Shown here: positions 1 through 8,038 of the stretch, one piece after another
How the letters are laid out: every line of letters starts with the position of its first letter
Numbering within the stretch: position 1 is the first letter of the stretch
From: M3007 sp044350415
GTDB taxonomy: Bacteria; Bacteroidota; Bacteroidia; Chitinophagales; Saprospiraceae
Reading direction: 5' to 3'
NCBI GenBank assembly: GCA_044350415.1
Contig: JBILHQ010000067.1
Location: 1 to 25,462 of the forward strand
Length of the DNA stretch: 25,462 nucleotides
Notes under the pieces: generated by a model
The model's database searches: none
Seen by the model: the letters and a program-made list of their open reading frames with translations, nothing else
What the model was told of the DNA's origin: nothing
Position numbers and translations under genes: made by a program

Positions 1-746
1 TGGATTTGATTTCGCAGGGGCGGGCTGAAATGGTGGTAGGCCGCGGATCATTTATAGAAGCCTTTCCGTTGTTTGGTTTGAACTTGCAGGATTATGATGC
101 GCTTTTTGTAGAAAAGTTAGAATTATTACTGCATATTCGAGACAATGAAGTAGCCAATTGGTCGGGTCGTTTTCGGCCGGCACTCAAGTACCAGGCTGTT
201 TATCCAAGACCTTTACAAGATCCACTCCCAGTTTGGATTGGAGTGGGCGGGACACCTGAATCGTTTGTGCGGGCCGGCACGTTGGGGTTGCCGTTGATGG
301 TGGCCATTATTGGTGGGGAAACACATCGCTTTCGGCCGCTGGTAGATTTGTACCGCCAGGCCGGGAAAAAGGCCGGACATTCCCCAGAACAATTAAAAGT
401 AGGCTTGCACTCGCTGGGATATGTGGGCAATACGACCGAAGAAGCCATTGCAGATTATTATCCGGGTTATGCCGAAACGTTCACCCGAATCGGGAAAGAA
501 CGGGGATGGCCGCCTGTGACCCGCGCTGGTTTTGAGGCACAACGAGGGCCACTGGGCGCGTATCTGGTGGGTAGTCCGGAAGAAGTTGCTGCGAAAATTC
601 TTCGGCACAGCGAGGCATTAGGCGGCATTTCAAGGGTTGCTTTTCAGATGGACAATGCCGCGTTGCCACATGATAAACTGCTACAGTCGATTGAATTGAT
701 CGGGAAGCGCGTGGCACCTTTGGTGCGGGATGGAGTAGTGGGATAA
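1..746 (+). CDS. LLM-class flavin-dependent oxidoreductase, C-terminal part (5' end outside window)
   Basis: The reading frame is already open at the window edge, so only the last ~247 residues are present and the true start lies to the left. The sequence reads as a luciferase-like monooxygenase (bacterial luciferase/F420-type TIM barrel). It has an early GRAEMVVGRGS segment, a PLPVWIGVGGTPES segment where the family contacts flavin, a helical middle (residues ~100-170), and a late YLVGSPEEVAAKI segment, which is typical of the C-terminal third of these enzymes. Members use reduced FMN or F420 and oxygen or another acceptor in the cytoplasm; the substrate cannot be read from sequence. The gene ends in TAA and is followed after 3 nt by a convergent gene on the other strand. 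The family call is firm; the exact reaction is unknown. Confidence 0.88.
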   Translation, partial: DLISQGRAEMVVGRGSFIEAFPLFGLNLQDYDALFVEKLELLLHIRDNEVANWSGRFRPALKYQAVYPRPLQDPLPVWIGVGGTPESFVRAGTLGLPLMVAIIGGETHRFRPLVDLYRQAGKKAGHSPEQLKVGLHSLGYVGNTTEEAIADYYPGYAETFTRIGKERGWPPVTRAGFEAQRGPLGAYLVGSPEEVAAKILRHSEALGGISRVAFQMDNAALPHDKLLQSIELIGKRVAPLVRDGVVG

Positions 747-749
747 ATG

Positions 750-1184
750 TTACCCTTGATCCAATGCCTTCCCTCCCTGCCAAATACCAATCCCCAACAT
801 GATCAATGACAGCAGTATCGCTGCGACACCCCGCTTGCGCGATTGGGTTTTCTTTTTGGTTTGTCCTAAAGAAATCAAGCCCGCAATCAATCCCACCAGA
901 CAAGCGATAACCGCCAGCGGGATCAGCACACCGCCTCCCGAAATAAACATCCCATATAACGCGGCTGCTCCAAGGGCGGCCCCGGCAAATCCTATGGCTA
1001 CTTTAGAAATGCGCTGACCAGGTTCTTTTATTGGAGCAATCGTGGTGTCCTGTGGAGTTTCTGTCATCAAAACCACTGAATGGGCTGGGAATGCAGGAAC
1101 CACACTGGCATTAACGCTGCCGGTTCCGGAACATACAAACAGGAAAAATACAAACTGGAAAAATACAAACTGGAAATACTTCAT
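750..1184 (-). CDS. Small membrane protein with signal peptide and about three transmembrane segments
   Basis: A 144-residue protein that I cannot assign to a named family. The N-terminus (residues ~1-26) is an aromatic-rich hydrophobic stretch that looks like a signal peptide, built from a repeated FFQFV unit. A polar region (~40-58) follows. Two hydrophobic helices come next (about 60-80 and 82-107, rich in Gly/Ala/Ile), then a basic TKKKTQSRKR loop (~109-118), a last helix (~119-136) and a short tail. This resembles the small unknown multi-helix inner-membrane proteins common in Bacteroidota. The start was chosen because MKYF begins the signal peptide. It converges with the flavin oxidoreductase with a 3-nt gap, and the non-coding stretch with an inverted repeat lies upstream of it. 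Confidence 0.7.
   Translation of the reverse strand: MKYFQFVFFQFVFFLFVCSGTGSVNASVVPAFPAHSVVLMTETPQDTTIAPIKEPGQRISKVAIGFAGAALGAAALYGMFISGGGVLIPLAVIACLVGLIAGLISLGQTKKKTQSRKRGVAAILLSLIMLGIGIWQGGKALDQG
1134..1178 (-). repeat. Three tandem 15-bp units inside a signal-peptide coding region
   Basis: On the + strand the unit reads tacaaactggaaaaa, with one changed base in the first copy and one in the last. The three copies encode, on the minus strand, the pentads YFQFV, FFQFV and FFLFV of the signal peptide of the 750-1184 gene. Because 15 is a multiple of 3, gain or loss of a copy would lengthen or shorten the hydrophobic core without shifting the frame. Confidence 0.9.
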
Positions 1185-1390
1185 GATGGATAAATTTTGA
1201 GCAAAAATGCGCAGTTGTTGTTAAATAGGAAGCTTTTTTTGTCATTTTAAGGAGTGATCCTTGTCATGGAACTTGTTTGCGCGGATTTGGAATAGTGGGC
1301 GTATCATAAATCCAGGTGGTTTTAGCGCCGCTATTGGTGGTAAGAAAGTAAATAAAATAATGTGCGTTCCTATTGAGTGCCCCTTCGAGC

Positions 1391-1663
1391 GATTTTTTTA
1401 CACGGAGAACCACGGAGAAAAGGCCACGGAGGGCCACGGAGGCGTAGAGTGAAAGAATATCGAACACCGAATATCGAAGTACTGCAGCGAATACCGTTAA
1501 CAGGACTTTTTAATGCCATTCCTTCATATTGATCAATAATGCGTGTGTACGCTATACTACTTCGACATTCGGTTGTTCGACATTCCTCTTAAAATATGTG
1601 GGTAATTGTTAGATCTTTACGCCTCCGTGCCCTTTTCTCCGTGGTTCTTCGTGCAAAAAGGCG
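1391..1663. repeat. Large imperfect inverted repeat in the 1185-1664 gene-free stretch
   Basis: The left arm (about 1391-1482) contains cacggagaaccacggagaaa and, further in, gaatatcgaacaccgaatat. The reverse complement of the right arm (about 1556-1663) carries the same two blocks in the same order (gaagaaccacggagaaaagg, then gaatgtcgaacaaccgaatg). The right arm has roughly 30 extra nt between the blocks; the left has one extra copy of a ~10-nt unit, gccacggagg. About 70 nt separate the arms. The right arm begins just outside the stop codon of the SNF2 gene. ORFs across it are low-complexity and are not called as genes. It could be a degenerate miniature element or a transcript-end structure; I see no transposase and no convincing target duplication. 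Confidence 0.75.
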
Positions 1664-1664
1664 A

Positions 1665-4600
1665 CTACCCCAACATCGCCAGCAGGTCTTTTTTCGACAG
1701 CGATTGATAGATAGATCCATCTGTTTTGATCAGGTCGTCTGCCAGTTTGGTTTTCGTTTCCTGCAATTTCATGATTTTTTCTTCCACCGTATCCGGGCAA
1801 ATCAACCTCACCGCAATGACATTTTTCTTTTGTCCGATGCGGTAACAACGGTCAATGGCCTGGTTTTCGACTGCCGGATTCCACCACGGATCCACTAAAT
1901 AAACGTAGTCGGCTTCTGTCAAATTAAGCCCGGTACCTCCCGCTTTCAGGCTGATCAGAAATACCCGTACCTGGTCATTTTGTTGAAATTCATTGACTTT
2001 GGCCGCTCTGTTGGTGGTTTGTCCGGTCAGGTATTCAAAACTGATATTTCTTTTTTCCAGTTCGGTTTTGATCAGGTCGAGCATGGCCACAAACTGGGAG
2101 AAGATTAATATTTTGTGCAGGTGGGATTTGTTGTCTATTTGCTCCATCAGCACCTCGATTTTGGCTGCGTGGCAATTTTGGGTTGCTGCATCTTTCAAAA
2201 GCGCCGGTGCATTGCAGATTTGCCGGAGTTTGGTGAGGCTGGTCAAAACGTGCATGCTGTTCAGGGGCTTGTCGTCGCCGGAAGTCGCCTCGATGAAATC
2301 GCGCAGTTCTTTTTCACAGGCATTGTAAACTTGTCGTTGCTCCGGCCCCATTTCACAATACAGGACCATTTCTGTTTTTTCGGGCAGTTCCGTTGCGACC
2401 TGCGCTTTGGTACGCCTCAAAATAAAAGGCCTGATTTTCTGTTGCAGGGTTTTGGCCCTTTGGTGGTCCTCAAACCGGTCAATCGGAATCGCGTAAGTAT
2501 CTTTAAAATATTGTTTATTACCCAATAACCCCGGACAAGCGAACGAAAACTGTCCATAAATATCGAAAGTATTGTTCTCAACCGGCGTACCTGTCAGGAC
2601 AATTTTATTCCTGGAGTGCAGTGTGCAGACCGCCTTATACCGCTGGGAATCGGGGTTTTTGATGTTTTGTGATTCATCCAGAATGATATAATTGAAGCGG
2701 TATTTTTTGAGCAATTGCAGATCTGACAGCAGTGTGCCATAGGTGGTGAGGATGATCTCGTAATCGTCCAACGCTTTGATATCCTTTATTTTATTCGCGC
2801 CATGGTGGGTAAATACTTTGATGGATGGTGCGAATTTGGCCACCTCATCCTGCCAGTTGAACAGCAATGAAGTGGGGACAATCACGAGGTTGGTATTGTG
2901 CGCTTGTTTGGTGCGCTGTGAAAGGATAAAAGCGAGAATTTGTATCGTTTTGCCCAAGCCCATATCATCGGCAAGGCATGCCCCAAAGTTGAATTCATCC
3001 AGACAATTCAGCCAGTTCAATCCTTGCTTTTGGTAGTCGCGGAGATTGGCCAGCAAAGCTTCCGGAACCGGCACTTCCTGTATCTGCTCAAAATCAGCAA
3101 ACCTGGCTTGGTACAGCGCCAATTCGGCCTGTACTTCGCCACTCAACTCCGCAGTGTTCGACAGGTTACGGATCGTGGTAAAGTTGTTTTTGGGAATTCT
3201 GATCCAATCGCCCACCATTTCCCCCGCCTGGAAATAGTCGGCTAATTTTTGCAGCCATTCCACCGGCAGCACGCCTAACGAACCATCATCGAGTTGCACA
3301 AATTTGCTTTTATTGCGGATAGATTGGTGCAGCTGTTTGAGTGATGCTTTTTGTTTGCCATATTGCACCGATAGATCTGTATTGAACCAATCAATGCCGC
3401 TATTGATTTTTATAGTAACCGTTCCTTTATGAGGATTGAATTTGTTGTTTTTCAATTCCTGGAATCCCAGCACCTGGATGCCATTGTTTTTCCATACTTC
3501 AAAGGCCTCCAGGAACCATTGTTCCTCCAGAAATTTATCTTTGTGCAGGTAAAAATAGCTGCTTTCCTGTAATTGTTCGTCAAAATCCGGGTGTTGTGCG
3601 GCAATGAGCGAGGTGAACCTGATTTCGAGTTCATCATCGCGTTTGACCTTGAACGCCTTGCCTTTTTGATCCGTATTGTAGATTTGTTTTCTGGAAAAAA
3701 CCGGAACTTCCATATTGCCGTACCGCATCACAGGGGTAATCGCCACGTGCGGGTCTTCATCGGCCAAATAGATGATTTTTTCGGAGATTTGGTCAAAACC
3801 ATGTGCTTTTATCTGTTTTTCAGTGGCTGGTTTTACATAATTATATTTGACACCGATGCGCTGTTCTAATTTTTCCAGGATATTCTGGCGGAATGCTTCA
3901 TATTTGGAAGTGTGCATCAGCAGGTTATGGTTGTTCTTTTTGAAAAAATCAATCACCCGCAGCACGTCAGGATTGGTCAATAAATACATCGTCTCTTCGA
4001 CCAACAGAAAATAACCATACCTGACTTTTAACGCATGGAGATCATACGTTTTACCTTTTACCTCCAGGGTGCCAGATACTTCATAAAATAGTCCTTTTTC
4101 ATCTACCGACAATTGAATATCCGTTTTGCTGGTTTGCAATTGAACCGGCACAATGGCAGTCGCGGTAATATTTTCTGAAATTTTGGCATCGTGGAAATAG
4201 ACCGGCAGTTGGAATGGATTTTTGACAATGATTTTCAGCGCATCAATATCTGATGCTGTTTTGGTGCCCGTAGCGGGCTGCTGAAATGCTGCAACAGCGG
4301 TGTAGAACTTGGCTTCTTCCAAACCTGTTGTTTCCCAGATTAAAGTCAATGGATTAATGGCAGTCAAAGGGTTTTTTATCTTTCCATCCTTACTCATGGG
4401 CCCGTTCAACAGTTCGATCACTAATTGGTCGTGGTATTTGTGCTTGCGCAAAACCATGATCGTAGTAGTGTTTTCAAGGCTACTATTGATTACGGGCGGC
4501 TTTACCTTTTTTAGGGGCAACAACTGTTCTTTCAATAAGGCATCGGTATCCTGGGTAAAAGGGAAAAGCGCTTTTATTTTGGGTTGAATAGCAAATGATT

Positions 4601-5009
4601 TGTTGGTATACTCCACCTGAAAAAAATCATCCAGGTTGGGCATCGCCTCCATGCCATAATCCTTCGCCACCTGTTTCATTTTTGTCGTGCGCAGCACCGG
4701 GTCAAAATAAATACGCAGGTAAGTCCGGTCCACGATATTGAACAACACCTGCGCCTGGTGGGCGCACAATTGCGCTCCGGCTGCCCCGCATGGACAGGAT
4801 ACAATGAGCGACTGGCCAGTCTGCGCCACCGTCACCACCGGAAACCGAATCGCTCCCGGATGCGTGAATGCACCGGCATCAACCTCAATAAATTGGGGAT
4901 GAATATCAAAAAAACCATTTCGGTCGGTCTCCATAGCCTCCGAACTTACCCTTGCGATTTCTGCATAGGTCAGGTTGGAAATGGTTTTATTGTCGAAAGT
5001 GTATTGCAT
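1665..5009 (-). CDS. SWIM zinc-finger SNF2-family DEAD/DEAH helicase
   Basis: An 1114-residue ATP-dependent nucleic-acid translocase of the Snf2/HepA type. Near the N-terminus (residues ~70-86) a CPC...CAH pattern matches the SWIM zinc finger CxC-x(n)-CxH. A long, poorly conserved middle follows. The motor starts at ~660, with Walker A DDMGLGKT at ~683-688, the DESQ box (motif II) at ~779 and a TGTPVENN motif III after it. The C-terminal helicase half contains SLKAGGTGLNLTEAD, DPWWNPAVENQAIDR and CYRIGQ (~1055). This order is standard for bacterial SNF2 proteins thought to remodel DNA-protein or RNA polymerase complexes; the specific target is not known. The start is ATG, giving MQYTFDNK. The gene stands alone, and its stop abuts the right arm of the inverted repeat at 1391-1663. 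It is intact, with no missing helicase motif noticed. Confidence 0.95.
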   Translation of the reverse strand: MQYTFDNKTISNLTYAEIARVSSEAMETDRNGFFDIHPQFIEVDAGAFTHPGAIRFPVVTVAQTGQSLIVSCPCGAAGAQLCAHQAQVLFNIVDRTYLRIYFDPVLRTTKMKQVAKDYGMEAMPNLDDFFQVEYTNKSFAIQPKIKALFPFTQDTDALLKEQLLPLKKVKPPVINSSLENTTTIMVLRKHKYHDQLVIELLNGPMSKDGKIKNPLTAINPLTLIWETTGLEEAKFYTAVAAFQQPATGTKTASDIDALKIIVKNPFQLPVYFHDAKISENITATAIVPVQLQTSKTDIQLSVDEKGLFYEVSGTLEVKGKTYDLHALKVRYGYFLLVEETMYLLTNPDVLRVIDFFKKNNHNLLMHTSKYEAFRQNILEKLEQRIGVKYNYVKPATEKQIKAHGFDQISEKIIYLADEDPHVAITPVMRYGNMEVPVFSRKQIYNTDQKGKAFKVKRDDELEIRFTSLIAAQHPDFDEQLQESSYFYLHKDKFLEEQWFLEAFEVWKNNGIQVLGFQELKNNKFNPHKGTVTIKINSGIDWFNTDLSVQYGKQKASLKQLHQSIRNKSKFVQLDDGSLGVLPVEWLQKLADYFQAGEMVGDWIRIPKNNFTTIRNLSNTAELSGEVQAELALYQARFADFEQIQEVPVPEALLANLRDYQKQGLNWLNCLDEFNFGACLADDMGLGKTIQILAFILSQRTKQAHNTNLVIVPTSLLFNWQDEVAKFAPSIKVFTHHGANKIKDIKALDDYEIILTTYGTLLSDLQLLKKYRFNYIILDESQNIKNPDSQRYKAVCTLHSRNKIVLTGTPVENNTFDIYGQFSFACPGLLGNKQYFKDTYAIPIDRFEDHQRAKTLQQKIRPFILRRTKAQVATELPEKTEMVLYCEMGPEQRQVYNACEKELRDFIEATSGDDKPLNSMHVLTSLTKLRQICNAPALLKDAATQNCHAAKIEVLMEQIDNKSHLHKILIFSQFVAMLDLIKTELEKRNISFEYLTGQTTNRAAKVNEFQQNDQVRVFLISLKAGGTGLNLTEADYVYLVDPWWNPAVENQAIDRCYRIGQKKNVIAVRLICPDTVEEKIMKLQETKTKLADDLIKTDGSIYQSLSKKDLLAMLG

Positions 5010-5264
5010 CGAATCGTGAAGGTTTCTGGTTTAGGGGTTTCTGGTGCGGTATTGGGGGACTATTGTTGGATAGTTTTTGTCCAGGGGGGCATTGTTGCAT
5101 TTTACGGGAACCGGTGACATCTCCGGATGAAGTCCTGCAATCACCGGATTCATTTTTAAAGCTGCCGGGGAGGTTTTAAGGAGGGAGCGGGTAAATATAC
5201 GGTGGTTTTGGGAAAAAAGGGTGGGGTTTTGGTATCCAACAGGCAGTTCGAGGCAGACTTTTAG

Positions 5265-5303
5265 TAACTTTGCAAGAATCGACGAAATCAACCGTAACTT
5301 TGC
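5265..5303 (+). promoter_or_regulatory. Two tandem TAnnTTTG-type -7 boxes before the VF530-family gene
   Basis: Identical TAACTTTGC boxes lie at 5265-5273 and 5295-5303, matching the Bacteroidota sigma-A -7 consensus TAnnTTTG. The TTTG of the first box is 22 nt from the second box, close to the known -33/-7 spacing, so it could double as its -33 element. The second box ends 7 nt before the ATG at 5310, which would give a transcript with essentially no leader. I see nothing else certain in the rest of the 5010-5309 gap, apart from a possible TATATTTA box for the SNF2 gene near 5193-5200. Confidence 0.5.
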
Positions 5304-5309
5304 ACCATC

Positions 5310-5537
5310 ATGGAAGAACAACCACCACAACCCAATAACCCCCTGCACGGCAAAACGCTGCAAATGATTCTGGAACACCTGCTCGACGTCTACCGTTGGG
5401 AGGGGTTAGCTTATCATATTGATATCAATTGCTTCAAAAATGAGCCCAGCATGACTTCCAGCCTGAAGTTTCTGCGGAAGACGCCATGGGCGCGGGAGAA
5501 GGTGGAAGAGTTGTATTTGTATAGCTTACGAAAATAA
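5310..5537 (+). CDS. VF530 family (DUF2132) small DNA-binding protein
   Basis: A 75-residue protein matching the VF530/DUF2132 family over almost its whole length. The recognisable blocks are NPLHGKTLQMILEHLLDVYR (residues ~9-28), then the INCF...EPSMTSSLKFLRKT block (~40-57), PWAREKVEELYLYSL and a basic end. The family takes its name from a Vibrio fischeri protein whose structure is known. Members are described as DNA-binding, but no precise role is established. The usual length is 70-90 residues, so this copy is complete. It has its own candidate promoter and is followed by a hairpin terminator before the convergent DEAD-box gene, so it is probably monocistronic. Confidence 0.9.
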   Translation: MEEQPPQPNNPLHGKTLQMILEHLLDVYRWEGLAYHIDINCFKNEPSMTSSLKFLRKTPWAREKVEELYLYSLRK

Positions 5538-5541
5538 AAAG

Positions 5542-5653
5542 TAATTCGATTTACCATTAATTAAAGATTCCTTGCTACCACTCCATCGGAAAGTATAGCA
5601 AGGGATTTTGTATAATCGTAAATTGCAAATCGAATCAATCGTAAATCGAATTA
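5542..5653. repeat. Nested inverted repeat between convergent genes
   Basis: Perfect 13-bp arms, TAATTCGATTTAC (5542-5554) and GTAAATCGAATTA (5641-5653), enclose the terminator hairpin. The right arm overlaps the stop codon of the DEAD-box gene at 5651-5653. Additional partial copies of aatcgtaaat / aaatcgaat lie between 5614 and 5640, which suggests a degenerate dispersed repeat. Confidence 0.7.
5567..5606. terminator. Bidirectional hairpin terminator
   Basis: The arms attccttgcta (5567-5577) and tagcaagggat (5596-5606) pair over 11 bp with one G-T wobble and an 18-nt loop. A short T run follows at 5606-5609, and an A-rich stretch precedes the left arm, so the hairpin can serve both the + strand VF530 gene and the - strand DEAD-box gene. 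Confidence 0.7.
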
Positions 5654-6793
5654 ATATCCATGCAAATTAATATCTCCCGTATCCACCAATTCCACCCGTT
5701 TCCCCATTTTTTTCTGGATCACCTTAAAATGCTGCTCTTCTTCCGCGCCCACAAAGGAAATCGCGGTGCCTGCCGCACCTGCGCGGCCTGTTCTGCCGAT
5801 ACGGTGGATAAAATCTTTGGGCGAACGCGGCAATTCATAATTGATCACCGTTGGCAATCCCGGAATATCGATCCCCCGCGATGCTAAATCGGTGGCGACC
5901 ACCACATTGATTTCGCCCGATTTCAGGTAGCGCAAGGCATCTGTCCTTGCTCCCTGGCTTTTTTCGCTGTGGAGCGCCAGGGCCGCCACGCCGTTTTGTT
6001 TGAGTTTGTGCACCACACTGTCGGCCTTGTGAATGGAAGACGTAAAGACCAATACCTGTTTCAGTTCCTGTTCTTTGATCAGGTACCGCAACAACGGTCC
6101 TTTCCGCGCATCGGTGACCGAATAGCCCACTTGCGTAATCAAGTCGAGGTTCTCTTCCTCCCGTTCAATCTCGATTTTCACCGGATTGTTCAGCAGCATT
6201 TCAGTGATGGTATTGACATCTTTGCCAAGCGTTGCGGAGAACAGCAGGTTCTGGTGTTGAGACCGCAGCAGGGCAAAAATGCAGTTCATTTCGTCCTTAA
6301 AACCCAGATTCAGCATTTTATCGGCCTCGTCGAGCACCAGAATATCCACGTCCGACAACTGCATGGCGTTGTGCTTGTGCAAATCCAGCAAGCGTCCTGG
6401 TGTGGCGATAAGGATTTCCACTCCCTGCAATTTCCGCATTTGCGGATTGATCGACACACCGCCGAAGACCGCTAAAGTCTTCACCGGTCGCGGCAGATTC
6501 CGGCTAAACGCCGCAAATACCAGTCCGACCTGTCCCGCCAGTTCCCTGGTTGGCACCACGATCAATGCGGTGATATGCCGGTTTTTGGCGGGCGGTTTGG
6601 TCTGGAATTGCTGCAGAATGGGCAGTACATAACTGGCGGTTTTACCCGAGCCAGTCTGGGCAATGCCCAGCACATCTTTTCCCGCTAATATCGCAGGGAT
6701 AGCAGCGGCTTGAATAGGATATGGGGTGGTGTATTCGGATTTAGCGATGGTGGCCAGTAAAGGCGCGGAGAGACCGAGGTCGGAAAAAGACAA
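5651..6793 (-). CDS. DEAD-box RNA helicase (RhlE-like core)
   Basis: A 380-residue ATP-dependent RNA helicase with all core motifs. These are the Q motif (PYPIQ, ~24-28), AQTGSGKT (45-52), PTREL (81-85), GG (111-112), TPGRL (131-135), DEAD (155-158), SAT (186-188), a TDLASRGIDIP block, and HRIGRTGR (330-337). The arrangement and the opening MSFSDLGL fit the RhlE branch, whose members act in ribosome assembly, RNA decay and cold adaptation. The long basic C-terminal tail of many RhlE proteins is missing, so this is a minimal core enzyme. The initiation codon is TTG; reading upstream in frame I found no ATG or GTG down to about 6862. A TACCTTTA box lies about 42 nt upstream. Confidence 0.95.
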   Translation of the reverse strand: MSFSDLGLSAPLLATIAKSEYTTPYPIQAAAIPAILAGKDVLGIAQTGSGKTASYVLPILQQFQTKPPAKNRHITALIVVPTRELAGQVGLVFAAFSRNLPRPVKTLAVFGGVSINPQMRKLQGVEILIATPGRLLDLHKHNAMQLSDVDILVLDEADKMLNLGFKDEMNCIFALLRSQHQNLLFSATLGKDVNTITEMLLNNPVKIEIEREEENLDLITQVGYSVTDARKGPLLRYLIKEQELKQVLVFTSSIHKADSVVHKLKQNGVAALALHSEKSQGARTDALRYLKSGEINVVVATDLASRGIDIPGLPTVINYELPRSPKDFIHRIGRTGRAGAAGTAISFVGAEEEQHFKVIQKKMGKRVELVDTGDINLHGY

Positions 6794-6834
6794 AATATGG
6801 TATGTGTTAGTGCTGGATGAGATGTAAGTGGGGA

Positions 6835-6842
6835 TAAAGGTA
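6835..6842 (-). promoter_or_regulatory. Candidate -7 box for the DEAD-box helicase
   Basis: The minus strand reads TACCTTTA, seven of eight positions of TAnnTTTG, about 42 nt before the TTG start. No good -33 TTTG was found at the usual distance. Confidence 0.35.
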
Positions 6843-7300
6843 CGGTGTTTTTGGGAGGGGAGGAAATGGGAGGGTGGGGGGATGCAAACCAGTGCCCATT
6901 CGAACTTCCATGGAGGCCTGTGATCTCATACCGTATTAACATAGCAAGGGAAGAAATCATCAAAGAAGCAGTTGTTGAAGTCGAAAAATTTGAAGAGGCA
7001 CCTTTCAGTGGCTTAGGATCTGAAATGCGCTATAGTCACCGCGAAGTGGAATACGCATTTTGTAATTCAAAAACCTCGTACGAGCATATAAATGTATGTA
7101 TGCTGTCCAATTCGTAAAAAAATATGTTAATTATTTTTTTTATTTGAGTATTTTCCACTACCTTTATTCAAAGTTAACCCGTACAAACAATAAAATTATG
7201 CTCACCAGCTTTCTACTAACAGACGATCTCTGCATACTAAAAATGAATGGGCAACTACAAATTTTAATTATTTACCATGTAAAATAAAATTCTACGAATT
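6843..7300. other. Gene-poor, AT-rich stretch with a weak open frame
   Basis: No recognisable gene. A + strand frame is open from 6845 to 7117 (90 codons). Its second half (from VISYRINIAREEI on) looks more protein-like than its first half, so it may be a remnant of an older gene, but I see no motif. From about 7100 on the sequence is strongly AT-rich with T and A runs, unlike the preceding housekeeping genes. Confidence 0.3.
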
Positions 7301-7498
7301 ATGTTTTCAATTAGCCAAAACAACATTTTTACAAAACCCAGGAAAATTCTGTATTTATTTTTAGTATTGTCATTTTGTAATAATTTAGTAGTGAAAGGAC
7401 AATCGTGCAGTGATGCTTCCATTTTAGCAAAATACGGGCAGTACCGTGAGAACCTGAATAAACATTTTATAGTAACCGATCGCGATCCATCCGGATGA
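7301..7498 (+). CDS. Short secreted or truncated hypothetical protein
   Basis: A 65-residue frame that begins with a convincing signal peptide (basic start, hydrophobic core LYLFLVLSFCNN around residues 17-28, then VVKGQS). Only about 30 mature residues follow before a TGA. Just past the stop, a +1 shifted frame stays open for about 25 codons (DETYKLQAVTPDLGILNSSF and a few more), to TAA near 7571. This may therefore be a frameshifted gene of ~90 codons, but that length of open frame can also arise by chance. No family recognised. It is the first of a run of small exported proteins in the AT-rich stretch. Confidence 0.4.
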   Translation: MFSISQNNIFTKPRKILYLFLVLSFCNNLVVKGQSCSDASILAKYGQYRENLNKHFIVTDRDPSG

Positions 7499-7582
7499 AA
7501 CATATAAACTCCAGGCTGTAACCCCTGATTTAGGGATATTAAACTCATCTTTTATTCTTTTACGCAACTAAAATACTTAACC

Positions 7583-8036
7583 ATGAAAAAAATACTTTTT
7601 TTTGTTTGACTTTAACACTTGTTGCTTGGTGTGGATGTGCCTCAAAACACAAGATAATCCACTGACCGCAAGTGAATTACTCACTCAGGGCGAGTGGACA
7701 TCTGTTGTTAACCTTGACGACATAGACCTTGATGGAACTTTTGTAGAATTCGGTGACGATTGTGAAAAAGATGACCACTTGATATTTAATAAGAATAACA
7801 AATTTCAGCAGAATTCAGGTTTGGATGCATGTGACAGCAGTACTGCCCCGAACAGTGTTATTGCAGAAGGTGACTGGGAACTGCTGAATAACGATCAAAA
7901 TTTGGTATTAAAGTTTCCTGCTTATGAAATCAAATTTAATATTATCCAAATTAACGATCACGAATTACAACTTGGATTAATCGAGGATAATAATCCGGCA
8001 GGAGTTATTACACAGAAATTAATCCTAAAGCGTTGA
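7583..8036 (+). pseudogene. Lipocalin-like lipoprotein with two apparent -1 frameshifts near its N-terminus
   Basis: An ATG at 7583 opens MKKILFFV and then meets a TGA. If one T is added to the eight-T run at 7596-7603, the frame continues as MKKILFFCLTLTLVAWCGCA, a good lipoprotein signal. That frame stops at 7663-7665, and a second one-base shift between about 7641 and 7652 joins it to the long body frame (DNPLTASELLTQGEW...). The body, ~130 residues ending LKR at 8036, has GEW and GDWELL motifs spaced as in the Bacteroidota lipocalin-like lipoproteins. Alternatives are a decayed gene, sequencing or assembly errors in homopolymers, or a gene whose expression depends on slippage. The next gene begins 2 nt after this stop, so the two would be one operon. 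Confidence 0.6.
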
Positions 8037-8038
8037 CT

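Noticed and set aside
1261..1467. Short open frames on both strands in the cacggag region
   Set aside because: They translate the inverted repeat; the SVVLR-type peptides are typical artefacts of this repeat.
7264..7548. Minus-strand frame containing LQPGVYMFHPDGSRSVTIK, resembling a T9SS tail
   Set aside because: The resemblance is short, the frame starts and ends without context, and the + strand has a better signal peptide ORF.
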